Source: Modestobacter muralis (GTDB lineage: Bacteria; Actinomycetota; Actinomycetes; Mycobacteriales; Geodermatophilaceae). From it: a stretch of DNA of 64,000 nt. The stretch covers positions 1 to 64,000 of the forward strand of contig NZ_JAAGWH010000022.1 in assembly GCF_010682105.1 (NCBI RefSeq), given 5' to 3'. This document shows positions 44,378 through 52,783 of this stretch, one piece after another. A model generated the notes under the pieces. It was not told the DNA's origin, made no database searches, and saw only the letters and a list, made by a program, of their open reading frames with translations. Position numbers and translations under genes: made by a program. How positions within the stretch are numbered: position 1 is the first letter of the stretch; the number at the start of each line of letters is the position of its first letter.

Positions 44378-45322
44378 GTGGCTGGTGGACTCGTGGCCCT
44401 GCTCGACGACGTGGCCGTGCTCGCGCGCGCGGCCGCGGCCTCCGTCGACGACATCGGCGTCGCCGCCGGACGGGCGAGCGTCAAGGCCGCCGGTGTCGTC
44501 GTCGACGACGCCGCGGTCACGCCGCAGTACGTCCGCGGCCTGGCCGCCAAGCGCGAGCTGCCGATCATCCGGCGCATCGCGATCGGGTCGCTGCGCAACA
44601 AGCTGCTGATCCTGCTGCCGGCGGTGCTGCTGCTCAGCCAGTTCGCCGACTTCCTGCTCACCCCGATCCTCATGCTCGGCGGGTGCTACCTGGCCTACGA
44701 GGGCGCGGAGAAGGTGTGGGGGCGGATCAGCGGCCACTCGGCCGGGCACGGCACCGAGTCCGAGGAGCCCCCGGACGAGGACACCATCGTCTCCGGCGCC
44801 GTCCGCACGGACTTCATCCTGTCCGCGGAGATCATGGTGATCTCGCTGAACGAGGTGATCGACCAGGCCTTCGTCGCCCGGGCCGTCATCCTGGCCGTGG
44901 TCGCTGTGCTGATCACCGTCGTCGTGTACGGGTTCGTCGGCGTGATCGTGAAGATGGACGACGTCGGTCTGGCGCTGGCCCAGCGGCCGGGTGCCGCCGT
45001 GGCCAAGCTCGGCCGTGGTCTGGTGACCGCGATGCCCAAGCTGCTCACCGTGCTCACGGTCGTGGGCACCGCCGCGATGCTGTGGGTCGGTGGGCACATC
45101 CTGCTGGTGGGAACCGACGAGCTCGGCTGGCACGGCCCCTACGCGCTGGTGCACCACCTCGAGGAGGGCGCGCACGACGCCCTCGGCGCCGTCGGCGGTG
45201 TCGCCGGTTGGCTGGTGAACACGCTGGCCAGCGCCCTGATCGGCCTGGTCGTCGGCGGGCTCATCGTCGTCGTCATGACGCTGACGGTGCACCGCCGCAA
45301 GGGCCACGCCGCCGCACACTGA
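44378..45322 (+). CDS. DUF808 (YedI) family membrane protein
   Basis: The 314-residue protein opens with the DUF808 pattern GGLVALLDDVAVLARAAAASVDDIG and VKAAGVVVDDAAVTPQYV. It has several membrane helices (LLILLPAVLLLSQFADFLLTPILMLGG; ARAVILAVVAVLITVVVYGF; LLTVLTVVGTAAMLWVGGHIL; TLASALIGLVVGGLIVVVMTL) and a KVWG...H linker. Function is unknown. GTG 44378 follows GGAGG by 10 bases. A strong terminator ends it just before tmRNA. Confidence 0.92.
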   Translation: MAGGLVALLDDVAVLARAAAASVDDIGVAAGRASVKAAGVVVDDAAVTPQYVRGLAAKRELPIIRRIAIGSLRNKLLILLPAVLLLSQFADFLLTPILMLGGCYLAYEGAEKVWGRISGHSAGHGTESEEPPDEDTIVSGAVRTDFILSAEIMVISLNEVIDQAFVARAVILAVVAVLITVVVYGFVGVIVKMDDVGLALAQRPGAAVAKLGRGLVTAMPKLLTVLTVVGTAAMLWVGGHILLVGTDELGWHGPYALVHHLEEGAHDALGAVGGVAGWLVNTLASALIGLVVGGLIVVVMTLTVHRRKGHAAAH

Positions 45323-45327
45323 ACGCG

Positions 45328-45359
45328 CGAAGGGCCCGGTCTCCAGACCGGGCCCTTCG
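45328..45359. terminator. Terminator between DUF808 gene and tmRNA
   Basis: CGAAGGGCCCGGTC pairs perfectly with GACCGGGCCCTTCG over a TCCA loop, 5 bases beyond the DUF808 stop. It can also stop transcripts running past the tmRNA 3' end. Confidence 0.75.
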
Positions 45360-45412
45360 TGGTGGTGCGGGGTGCCGTCACGCCGGATCCCCGCTCTCGC
45401 GGGACACCGATG

Positions 45413-45787
45413 TGGAGGTGGCGGGAATCGAACCCGCGTCCTCCGACGCAACGCCAGGGCTTCTCCGAGCGCAGTCAACTCTGTCTCTGCTTGGCTCCAC
45501 CGATCCCGCTGACAAGTCGGTGTGACGAGCCCAGTCGCTGTGGGGTGTCCCGTGCAGATCCGCGACCGATCCGCACGGTGAAGCCATCTAGCTGATGCCA
45601 GGATCCGGACCGATGGCAGAGCCCGGGCTGACAGACTCGCCTAGCTGCTGTTAGGCAGCGAGAGCGAAGTCGCGCTGACTGGAGTCGGCGCTTGTGTGTT
45701 GTGCAACGCATGGTTAACGAGCTCATCGTTGCCTTCCTCGGCTCGCTTCCCCTGGCCTCACGACCGAAGTCGAGACCAATCACCCCC
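45413..45787 (-). ncRNA. ssrA: Transfer-messenger RNA (tmRNA)
   Basis: This 375-base RNA rescues stalled ribosomes with SmpB. The 5' end GGGGGTG pairs with CACCTCC at the 3' end to make the tRNA-Ala-like acceptor stem, and the 3' T arm reads GGTTCGATTCCCGCC. The 5' segment begins GATTGGTCTCGACTTCGG. The tag frame (45651-45689) encodes ADSSQRDFALAA and stop TAA, one or two changes from the mycobacterial ADSHQRDYALAA. CCA is not encoded after the discriminator A. Its partner smpB is in the same window, about 6.7 kb away. Frames across it are shadows. Confidence 0.97.
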
Positions 45788-45858
45788 TGTGCAGTTATGC
45801 GTTGAGACTAACGGCTCGCACCCCCGTCGTGTTCCCCCGGGACCCCGGGACGCTCGTC

Positions 45859-45914
45859 GGCCCCCTTGCAGGGGCCCGCGTCGAGCCTGTGAGGCGTGGG
45901 GGGCAAGGGGGTCC
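45859..45914 (-). terminator. Terminator after corA with recurring GGGCCCCTGCA word
   Basis: CCCCCTTGC (45861-45869) pairs with GCAAGGGGG (45903-45911), extended by GG/CC outside. The interior carries the word also found at 11360 and 19670. It lies just after the corA stop on the minus strand. Confidence 0.6.
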
Positions 45915-45919
45915 TTCCG

Positions 45920-47071
45920 CTATATCCAGTCGCGGCGCTTGAAGATGACGTACAGCGTGGCGCTGACCAGCACCATCAGCATGAGCGCGAACGGGTAGCC
46001 GAGGTGCCAGTCCTCCTCGGGCATCTGCAGGTTCATCCCGTAGACCCCGCCCACCAGCGAGGGGGCGAAGAGGATGGCGGCCCAGGCGGAGATCTTCTTG
46101 ACCTCCTCGCCCTGGGCGATGCTGGTCTCGGTCAGCTCGCGGATCTCGTCGTTCTGCCGCTGGGCGACCAGCGTGGCGTTGACGGTGAGGATCTCGCGCA
46201 ACTGCAGCCGGAACCCCTCCACCCGCTCGGTGATGCCGGTGACGTGGTCGGCGACGTCCCGCAGGTAGGAGCGCAGCTCCTCGTCGACGCCGTACTTCTC
46301 GAAGCCGGCGGTGATGGCAGCGAGGATGCCGTTCAGCGGCTGCGCGGCCCGCTGGAAGTCCACGACCTCCTGGGACAGCTCGTAGATGCGCCGGGAGACG
46401 TGCGGGTCACCGCGGAAGACCTGCACCTCGATCTCGTCGATGTCGTTCTCGAGCCCGTTGACGACCGGCACGTACCCGTCGACGACGGCGTCCAAGATCG
46501 CGTAGAGCACCGCCTCGCTCCCCCGGGCCAGCAGGTCCGGCGAGCTCTCCAGCCGGCGGCGAACCCGGGAGAGGTCCGGGGACTCGCTGTGCCGCACGGT
46601 GATGGCGAAGTCCTTGCCGAGGAACAGGTGCAGCTCGCCGAACTCCACCTCCTCGGTCGCGTCGAGGTACCGGGCGGCCTTGAGGACGACGAACAGCGTG
46701 TCGCCGTAGCGCTCGAACTTCGGCCGCTGGTGGGCCTGGATGGCGTCCTCCACGGCCAGGTCGGGCAGCCCGTACTGCTCGGCGAGCTCACCGAGCTGCG
46801 CCGGCTCCGGGCGGTAGAGCCCCAGCCACACCATCCGGTCGCCGAACCCGTCGGTCAGCCACCCGTGGCTCTCCGCCGCCGAGGCCGGCGTGGCGATCCG
46901 GCGGCCGGCGGCGTAGACGCCGTTGTCGACCATCCGCGACTGCAGGGTGGCCGGGGCCTGCACCACCGGGCTCTCCGGCTGGCGCGGTGCGTCGATGACC
47001 GGCCGTGGCCGGCGGGTGAGGGTGGAGAGGGCGGCGCGGGGGGCGATGCGCGCAGGACGGCGTTCGGTCAC
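45920..47071 (-). CDS. corA: CorA family magnesium/cobalt transporter
   Basis: CorA is a pentameric divalent cation channel. The 383-residue protein has a large cytoplasmic domain (GDTLFVVLKAARYLDATEEVEFGELHLFLG...DFAITVRHSESPDL), a long stalk helix (AQRQNDEIRELTETSIAQGEEVKKISAWAA), and two C-terminal membrane helices flanking the invariant GMN in GGVYGMNLQMPE. It ends KRRDWI. GTG 47071 is chosen because GGAG sits 6 bases upstream; a GTG at 47119 would add a Pro-rich tail. It is intact and stands alone. Confidence 0.93.
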   Translation of the reverse strand: MTERRPARIAPRAALSTLTRRPRPVIDAPRQPESPVVQAPATLQSRMVDNGVYAAGRRIATPASAAESHGWLTDGFGDRMVWLGLYRPEPAQLGELAEQYGLPDLAVEDAIQAHQRPKFERYGDTLFVVLKAARYLDATEEVEFGELHLFLGKDFAITVRHSESPDLSRVRRRLESSPDLLARGSEAVLYAILDAVVDGYVPVVNGLENDIDEIEVQVFRGDPHVSRRIYELSQEVVDFQRAAQPLNGILAAITAGFEKYGVDEELRSYLRDVADHVTGITERVEGFRLQLREILTVNATLVAQRQNDEIRELTETSIAQGEEVKKISAWAAILFAPSLVGGVYGMNLQMPEEDWHLGYPFALMLMVLVSATLYVIFKRRDWI

Positions 47072-47419
47072 GGGGGGCTCCGGAGGACGCGGGGGTGGGG
47101 ACGCCGGGTCGGTCCCCACCGTGCGCCGTCCCGGGTCGAACGTCGACCGGGCGCGTCAGCTGGTGGGGACCTCGGGACTGTGACTGGGGGGTTCGGTGCG
47201 CACCTGCCCGGTCACCTCCCGACGTCCTCGACGGCCGGCGTGCACTCCGCGGGCCGTCGACCATCGTGACACGCCCGGCAGGACATCGGCAGCTCCGGCG
47301 GGTGGACAGCCGGTGAGCCGGGCCGGAGGCGGTGCCGGGGGCCACGTCCAGGTGAACACCGAAAGGCGAACGCAGTAAGAAGTTGTACTGCGTTCAGGTT
47401 TGGGTCTACCTTCTCCCTC
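47072..47419. other. 348-base intergenic region between corA and tetR-type genes
   Basis: No gene is visible. The right end holds the TetR operator and promoter (47368-47412). The left part must hold the corA promoter, but no clear boxes or known riboswitch (I looked for an M-box-like layout) could be picked out by eye. Confidence 0.6.
47368..47412 (+). promoter_or_regulatory. TetR operator overlapping a leaderless promoter
   Basis: GAACGCAGTA (47368-47377) and TACTGCGTTC (47386-47395) form a perfect 10-bp inverted repeat with an 8-base centre. A -35 box TTGTAC (47384-47389) lies inside the right arm. After 17 bp comes the -10 box TACCTT (47407-47412), which ends 7 bases before the ATG. Repressor binding would cover the -35 box, so autorepression is very likely, and the mRNA is probably leaderless. 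Confidence 0.75.
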
Positions 47420-48067
47420 ATGGCGAGGACAGGGCACACAGCGGGCACCCCGCGCTGCTCCATCTCCGCCGTCATGGGCCTGCGCGAGCGCAAGAAGCTC
47501 GAGGCCTGGCGCACCATCCGCTCGACCGCGCTGCGCCTGATCAGCGAGCGCGGGTTCGACGCAGTGAGCGTGGAGGACATCGCCGCTGAGGCCGGTGTCT
47601 CCCGGACGACGTTCTTCAGCTACTTCCCCACCAAGGAAGCCGTCGCCTTCGACCTGGACCCCCAGGCGCTGGCCGAGTGGCGCACCCGCGTCGCCGACGA
47701 CACGGACGACCAGCCGCTGTGGCCGGCGCTGACCGACCTGTTCGTCGACATGGCCACCGTGATCGCGGAGTGGCTGCCCGTCCAGAAGCGGGTGCTGCAG
47801 CAGCACCCCGGGCTCACCCAGTCCGCACGGGCCACCTGTGACAGCTTCGCGCCCGACCTGTACCGGTGGATCAGCCGACGCACCCCCGGCGGCGACCGCC
47901 TGCAGACCAGCCTGGTGCTCAACACGGCCATGGCCGGCTACATCACCGCCCTCGAGGTCTGGGACCCCACCGACCCCCTCGACGTCCTCCTGGACTCCAT
48001 CCGCGACTGCCTGCACCGGGTCGGCACCGGTCTCGCCGCCTGGGAGCGCACCTCCTCCACCGCCTGA
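47420..48067 (+). CDS. TetR family regulator of the adjacent MFS pump
   Basis: The 215-residue repressor has a TetR helix-turn-helix: RSTALRLISERGFDAVSVEDIAAEAGVSRTTFFSYFPTKEAV. A C-terminal ligand domain of the MftR/AcrR-like type follows (LPVQKRVLQQHP...TSLVLNTAMAGYITALEVWDP). The ATG coincides with the predicted transcription start. An ATG 18 codons later (MGLRERKKLEAW) is where many homologues start. The MFS pump gene follows in the same direction, and the perfect palindrome in its promoter is the likely binding site. Confidence 0.92.
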   Translation: MARTGHTAGTPRCSISAVMGLRERKKLEAWRTIRSTALRLISERGFDAVSVEDIAAEAGVSRTTFFSYFPTKEAVAFDLDPQALAEWRTRVADDTDDQPLWPALTDLFVDMATVIAEWLPVQKRVLQQHPGLTQSARATCDSFAPDLYRWISRRTPGGDRLQTSLVLNTAMAGYITALEVWDPTDPLDVLLDSIRDCLHRVGTGLAAWERTSSTA

Positions 48068-48180
48068 CACCGCCCGTCAGGCCCGCTCACCCCGCTCGAC
48101 CGCGCAGCGCCGCCGGTCGCGCGTCCCCGCTCGCCCACACCCCTCACCACTGCGCCCGGCGCAGGAAGGACGGCCTCGTC

Positions 48181-49692
48181 ATGGCCTCAGACAGTCTCAC
48201 CACGTCGTCGGGGACCCCGGTCTCCGCGGCGTCGACCACCGGCCACCCGGCCGGCGACGGACCCGACCCCAAGCGCTGGCTGGCCCTCGCGGTCATCGCC
48301 ATCGCCCAGCTGATGGTCGTGCTCGACGCCTCCATCGTGAACATCGCGATCCCCGAGGCCGCCATCGACCTGGGCATCAGCCAGGCGAACATCCAGTGGG
48401 TCGTCACCGCCTACACGCTGGCCTTCGGCGGGCTGCTGCTGCTCGGCGGCCGCATCGCGGACTTCATCGGCCGCAAGCGCGCCTTCCTCATCGGCCTGGC
48501 CGGCTTCGCCTTCGCCTCCGCGCTCGGTGGCATCGCCCCCAACCAGGAGCTGCTGTTCGCCGCCCGCGGCCTGCAGGGTGCCTTCGCCGCGCTGCTCGCC
48601 CCGGCCGCGCTGTCGCTGCTGGCCGTCACGTTCACCGACCCGAAGGAGCGCGCCAAGGCCTTCGGTGTCTTCGGTGCCATCTCCGGCGGTGGCGCTGCCA
48701 TCGGCCTGATCCTCGGTGGCGTCCTCACCGAGTACGCCTCCTGGCGCTGGACGCTGGGCGTCAACGTGCCGATCGCGATCGTCACGATGATCTTCGCCGT
48801 CTCGCTGGTGAAGGAGAGCCGGGCCACCGGTGACCGCCGTTACGACGTCCCGGGCGTCCTGCTCTCCGCCCTGGGCCTGGTCGCCCTGGTCTACGGCTTC
48901 AGCAAGGCCGCCGAGGAGGGCGTGGGCTGGTCCGACCCGGTCACCCTGACCCTGCTCGCCGCCGCCGCCGTCCTGCTCGTGTCGTTCGTGCTCTACGAGC
49001 GCCGCGCCAGCCACCCGCTGCTGCCGCTGCGCGTGGTCCTCGACCGCAACCGCGGTGGCTCGTACCTGATCTTCCTGCTGGTGGGCGCCGGGATCTTCGC
49101 GATCTTCCTGTTCCTGACCTTCTACTTCCAGCAGACCCTCGGGTACTCGCCGCTGGAGTCCGGGTTCGCGTTCCTGCCCTTCAGCGGCGGGATCATCGTG
49201 GGTGCCGGGATCGTCTCCCAGCTGCTCCCCCGCGTCGGCCCGAAGCCGCTGATGATCGTCGGCCTGGCCATGGCCGTGGCCGGCATGCTGTGGCTGACCG
49301 GCATCGGTGAGACCAGCTCCTACGTCACCGAGGTGCTGCCCGCCCTGATCGTGATCAGCGTCGGCATGGCCGCGGTGTTCGTCCCGACCTCCAGCACCGC
49401 GCTGGTGGGCGTGGAGGAGCACGACGCCGGCATCGCCTCGGCGGTGCTGAACACCTCGCAGCAGGTGGGTGGCTCGCTGGGCCTGGCCCTGCTGAACACG
49501 TTCTACGCCTCGGCCGTCACCGGATACCTGGTCGACAACCCGGGCACCTCGCAGGGCTCGGCGTTCGTGCAGGGCTACCACGTCGCCTTCATCGGTGGCG
49601 CCGTGCTGCTGGGCATCGCCCTGGTCGCGGCCCTGGTGTTCATCTCGGCCAAGAAGGACGACCTCCCCACCGAGGGCGCCCTCGCGGTCTGA
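48181..49692 (+). CDS. MFS multidrug transporter, DHA2 type
   Basis: The 503-residue protein has 14 predicted helices. Helix 1 is VLDASIVNIAIPEAAIDLG, motif A GGRIADFIGRKRAF, motif C-like FGAISGGGAAIGLILGGVL, and there is a conserved SSTALVGVEEHDAGIASAV loop. It is an EmrB/QacA-group proton-driven exporter. AGGAAGGA lies 9-16 bases before the ATG. It follows the TetR gene by 113 bases and is presumably derepressed by a toxic ligand of that regulator. A bidirectional terminator follows. Confidence 0.94.
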   Translation: MASDSLTTSSGTPVSAASTTGHPAGDGPDPKRWLALAVIAIAQLMVVLDASIVNIAIPEAAIDLGISQANIQWVVTAYTLAFGGLLLLGGRIADFIGRKRAFLIGLAGFAFASALGGIAPNQELLFAARGLQGAFAALLAPAALSLLAVTFTDPKERAKAFGVFGAISGGGAAIGLILGGVLTEYASWRWTLGVNVPIAIVTMIFAVSLVKESRATGDRRYDVPGVLLSALGLVALVYGFSKAAEEGVGWSDPVTLTLLAAAAVLLVSFVLYERRASHPLLPLRVVLDRNRGGSYLIFLLVGAGIFAIFLFLTFYFQQTLGYSPLESGFAFLPFSGGIIVGAGIVSQLLPRVGPKPLMIVGLAMAVAGMLWLTGIGETSSYVTEVLPALIVISVGMAAVFVPTSSTALVGVEEHDAGIASAVLNTSQQVGGSLGLALLNTFYASAVTGYLVDNPGTSQGSAFVQGYHVAFIGGAVLLGIALVAALVFISAKKDDLPTEGALAV

Positions 49693-49711
49693 CCGCACCC
49701 GCACCGCACAC

Positions 49712-49746
49712 ACCGCCCCGCCGGGACCTGGTCGCGGCGGGGCGGT
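49712..49746. terminator. Bidirectional terminator
   Basis: ACCGCCCCGCCG pairs perfectly with CGGCGGGGCGGT, between the convergent MFS and GNAT genes. Confidence 0.75.
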
Positions 49747-49752
49747 CTGCGT

Positions 49753-50745
49753 TCAGGACCCGGGCAGCTCCCGCACCCAGGAGGTGCGGGTGCGCACCGT
49801 CGTGAAGCCCAGCCCCTCGTAGAGCCCGAGCGCCCCGCTGCCGTTCTCGCTGTCGACGTCGAGACCGGCCAGCCGGCAGTCGCGCACGGCCGCCCGGTGC
49901 AGCGCCTCGGCGATCACCGCCTTCGACAGCCCCCGGCCGCGGTGCTCGGGCACCACGCCGATCTGGCCGTAGTGGGCCTCCCGCCGGCCGGTCGCGGCGG
50001 TGTCGGACTCCCAGACGTAGGCCAACGCGTAGGCCGCCACCGCGCCGTCGACCAGGGCCAGCACCGACAGGTCCGGCCGGAAGGACGCCGACCCGGTGAA
50101 CGTCGTCTGCCAGGACGTCTCGTCGCGTTCGCTGGAGCCGTAGTGCTCGGTGAAGGCCCGGTTGTGGGCCCGACGCACCTCGTCGTCCCGGGCCGGGTCG
50201 AAGGCGACCAGCTCGACACCGGCGACCGTCCGCGGGGTGGGCAGGTCGGTCAGCGGCCGGTGCATGGTGTGGAACCACCGGGTGGCGGTCAGGCCGGCCC
50301 GGCGGACCAGCGCCTCCGCGTCGGGCATGGTCATGGGCACCGAGGCGGTCAGCCGGGCCGGCGCCGCGGGATGACGTTCGGCGTGCACCTGCCCGCCGCG
50401 CTCGAGCTGCCACGCCAGCAGCGCCCGGCCGACGCCGCGGCCCCGCCACCCCGGGTGCACCCGGCCGTCGAGGTACACCGACACCGCGTCCCGGAACGTG
50501 GGTGGTGCGACCACGGTGCCGAAGCCGACGACGTCGTCCCCGGCGCGCAGCAGCCGGCTGTCCCGCGGCAGGTCCACCAGCTCGTTGACCCACTCCTCGG
50601 CCAGGTCGTCGGCTCCGTAGTGCTCGCCGGTGCGGTCCACCTCCTCGGCGGCCGCGAGCAGGGCGGCCACGGCGGGCAGGTCCGCGGCGGTGATCGGGGT
50701 GCTGGTCAGGCCGTCGGGCAGCAGGGGTTCGGGCACGGTCGGCAC
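49753..50745 (-). CDS. Double-GNAT acetyltransferase (mycothiol-synthase-like layout)
   Basis: The 330-residue protein has two GNAT folds. The N-terminal acetyl-CoA loop is DGRVHPGWRGRGVGRALL and the C-terminal one is IGVVPEHRGRGLSKAVIAEAL followed by LDVDSENGSGALGLYEGLGFTTV. Two-domain GNATs include mycothiol synthase, but the substrate here is not determined and a second mshD-like gene may exist elsewhere. The GTG at 50745 lies 12 bases past the VOC gene, making it the last gene of the smpB operon. Confidence 0.88.
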   Translation of the reverse strand: MPTVPEPLLPDGLTSTPITAADLPAVAALLAAAEEVDRTGEHYGADDLAEEWVNELVDLPRDSRLLRAGDDVVGFGTVVAPPTFRDAVSVYLDGRVHPGWRGRGVGRALLAWQLERGGQVHAERHPAAPARLTASVPMTMPDAEALVRRAGLTATRWFHTMHRPLTDLPTPRTVAGVELVAFDPARDDEVRRAHNRAFTEHYGSSERDETSWQTTFTGSASFRPDLSVLALVDGAVAAYALAYVWESDTAATGRREAHYGQIGVVPEHRGRGLSKAVIAEALHRAAVRDCRLAGLDVDSENGSGALGLYEGLGFTTVRTRTSWVRELPGS

Positions 50746-50757
50746 CGTAGCGAGCGG

Positions 50758-51135
50758 TCAGGCACGGGTGAAGAGGCAGAACGGGTGGCCGGCCGGGTCG
50801 GCGTAGACCCGCACGACCTCGCCGTCCTCCTCGTGCCCGCCCAGCGGCCGGGCCCCGGCCTCCTCGGCCAGCGCGCAGGCGGCGTCCAGGTCGTCGACCT
50901 CGAGGTCGAGGTGCTGCTGCATCTGCTGGGCGCCCGGCGCCGGCGGCCAGACCGGCGGCACGTGGTCGGCCTCGAGCTGGAAGGACAGCCCAGTACTGCC
51001 GTCGGTCGGGCGCAGCGTCGCCCACTCCGGCGCGTCGTCCCGCAGCGGCCAGCCCAGCAGCCGCTGGTAGAACCGCGCCAGCCCGCGCGGGTCCGGCGTC
51101 CCGAGGACGGTTGCGGTGAGGACGACGCGGGGCAC
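50758..51135 (-). CDS. VOC family protein (glyoxalase-like)
   Basis: The 125-residue protein is one VOC domain: LTATVLGTPDPRGLARFYQRLLGWPL, then QMQQHLDLEVDDLDAACALAEEAGAR and RVYADPAGHPFCLFTR. The metal-site His in QHLDLEV and the DPAGHPFCL turn are characteristic of the glyoxalase_6 subgroup. Substrate unknown. Its GTG follows GGAGGTC, which sits right after the oxidoreductase stop. Confidence 0.88.
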   Translation of the reverse strand: MPRVVLTATVLGTPDPRGLARFYQRLLGWPLRDDAPEWATLRPTDGSTGLSFQLEADHVPPVWPPAPGAQQMQQHLDLEVDDLDAACALAEEAGARPLGGHEEDGEVVRVYADPAGHPFCLFTRA

Positions 51136-51150
51136 GGCGGACCTCCGGGT

Positions 51151-52074
51151 TCAGACGAGCGTGACGACGACCTTGCCGCGGACGTGGCCCTCCGCGACCA
51201 GTGCCTGGGCGGCCGCGGTCTGCTCCAGCGGGAACGCCTTGGCGATGGCCACCCGGAGCTGCCCGGCGTCGGACATCCGGCCCAGCTCCTCCAGGTCGTG
51301 CCACTCGGGCCGGACGAAGACGTACCGCCCGCCGAGGTCGCGCACCACCGGGTCGACGATGCTGGCGATCCGGGACGGGTCCTCGACCTGGTCCGGGGCG
51401 TCACCCAGGGCGGCACCGCCGACCAGGTCCAGCACTGCGTCGACCTTCTTCGTGAGCTGCTCGCTGATCGGGCCGGCGTTGTAGTCGAGCACCTCGGCCG
51501 CGCCGGCGTTGGTGACGAAGCCGTGGTTGCGCGGGCTCGCGGTGCCGATGACGTGTGCGCCCAGGGCGGCGGCGATCTGCACGGCGAAGAACCCCACGCC
51601 GCCGGCGGCCCGGTGCACCAGCACGCGGTCGCCCTCGCCGACGTCGAGCGCCTCGGTGAGCGCCTGGTAGGCGGTCAGCCCGGCCAGCGGGAGCGCCGCA
51701 GCCTCGGCGAAGTTCAGCGACTCGGGCTTGCGGGCCAGGCAGCGCTGCGGGGCGGCGACCAGCTCGGCCGTCGTCCCGTGCTGGACGTCGTCCCGGCGGA
51801 CGTAGCCGAACACCTCGTCGCCCGGGGCGAAGTCGACCACCGCCGGGCCCACCCGCTCGACGGTGCCGGAGACGTCCCAGCCCGGGACGATCGGGAAGTG
51901 GTGCGGGAAGGCCCCGGCCAGGTGGCCCTCGCGGATGCCGATGTCGACCGGGTTGACGCCGGCCGCGTGCACCCGCACGAGCACGACGTCCGGCCCGACG
52001 GGCGGCTCGGGCAGGTCGTCGCGGAGCCGGAGCACCGACGCGTCGCCGAACGAGTCGTAGGCGATGCCGCGCAT
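51151..52074 (-). CDS. Quinone-oxidoreductase-like MDR family protein
   Basis: The 307-residue medium-chain dehydrogenase/reductase has the zinc-free quinone reductase pattern: RVHAAGVNPVDIGIREG, PIVPGWDVSGTVERVGPAV, the NADPH motif VLVHRAAGGVGFFAVQIAAALGA and C-terminal VRGKVVVTLV. It should reduce quinones or enones with NADPH. It starts 4 bases after the smpB stop, so it is expressed with the rescue factor; no functional link is known. Confidence 0.9.
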   Translation of the reverse strand: MRGIAYDSFGDASVLRLRDDLPEPPVGPDVVLVRVHAAGVNPVDIGIREGHLAGAFPHHFPIVPGWDVSGTVERVGPAVVDFAPGDEVFGYVRRDDVQHGTTAELVAAPQRCLARKPESLNFAEAAALPLAGLTAYQALTEALDVGEGDRVLVHRAAGGVGFFAVQIAAALGAHVIGTASPRNHGFVTNAGAAEVLDYNAGPISEQLTKKVDAVLDLVGGAALGDAPDQVEDPSRIASIVDPVVRDLGGRYVFVRPEWHDLEELGRMSDAGQLRVAIAKAFPLEQTAAAQALVAEGHVRGKVVVTLV

Positions 52075-52078
52075 GAGG

Positions 52079-52555
52079 TCAGCGCCGTCCCTTCACGTAG
52101 CGGCCGAAGGCGCGTTCCATCTCCCGGCGGGAGTCGCGCTCGGCCAGGTCCTGGCGCTTGTCGTAGCTCTTCTTGCCCTTGGCCAGCGCGAGCGTGGCCT
52201 TGACCTTGCCGTCCTTGAAGTACAGGTCGAGCGGGACGAGCGTGAACCCGCCCTCCTTGGTCTTGCCGATCAGCTTCTCGATCTCGTACCGGTGCATCAG
52301 CACTTTGCGCTTGCGTCGCGGGGTGTGGTTCGTCCACGTGCCCTCGGTGTACTCCGGGATGTGGACGTGCTGCAGCCACACCTCGCCCTGGTCGACCGTG
52401 GCGAACCCGTCGACGAGCGAGGCACGACCCATCCGCAGGCTCTTGACCTCGGTGCCGGTGAGCACCAGGCCCACCTCGTAGGTGTCGAGGATCGAGTAGT
52501 CGTGCCGCGCCTTCTTGTTCTGGGCGATGAACTTGCGCCCCTGTTCCCGCGGCAT
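52079..52555 (-). CDS. smpB: SsrA-binding protein SmpB
   Basis: SmpB binds tmRNA and brings it to stalled ribosomes. The 158-residue protein shows [77 protein letters not shown] and [25 protein letters not shown], with the basic C-terminal tail. ATG 52555 has a GGGGGG purine run upstream. It heads a leftward operon with an oxidoreductase, a VOC protein and a GNAT. In mycobacteria smpB directly follows ftsX; here a nuclease cassette separates them. Confidence 0.97.
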   Translation of the reverse strand: MPREQGRKFIAQNKKARHDYSILDTYEVGLVLTGTEVKSLRMGRASLVDGFATVDQGEVWLQHVHIPEYTEGTWTNHTPRRKRKVLMHRYEIEKLIGKTKEGGFTLVPLDLYFKDGKVKATLALAKGKKSYDKRQDLAERDSRREMERAFGRYVKGRR

Positions 52556-52630
52556 CCCCCCAGTCTACGGAGCCGCCGCCACCCCGCCGACCGGGTTCCA
52601 CACAGCCCACCGGTGCGGCGCTGGCGCCCC

Positions 52631-52726
52631 GAGATGTGTGCTCTCGTGGTCACCCCGGCCGTCGTCCGGTCGAGATCTGCGCTCTCGTGGCCATCGAGGC
52701 CGGGAAGCCACGAGATCGCAGACCTC
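52631..52726. repeat. Palindromic repeats upstream of the DUF559 gene (copies A and B)
   Basis: Copy A (52631-52654) is a single arm, GAGATGTGTGCTCTCGTGG. Copy B is a full palindrome: left arm GAGATCTGCGCTCTCGTGGC (52672-52691), right arm 52707-52726, with 18 of 20 positions complementary. Two more copies follow the gene. I saw no further copies elsewhere in the window. Confidence 0.8.
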
Positions 52727-52783
52727 AGACCCGCCTGTGGATGACGCCAGCGCGACCGGCGGCCCAGCCGCCACGCTCTGCCG

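Noticed and set aside
45475-45783. Minus-strand reading frame over the tmRNA
   Set aside because: It lies wholly inside the structured tmRNA gene and has no ribosome site of its own; only the 12-residue tag frame is meaningful.
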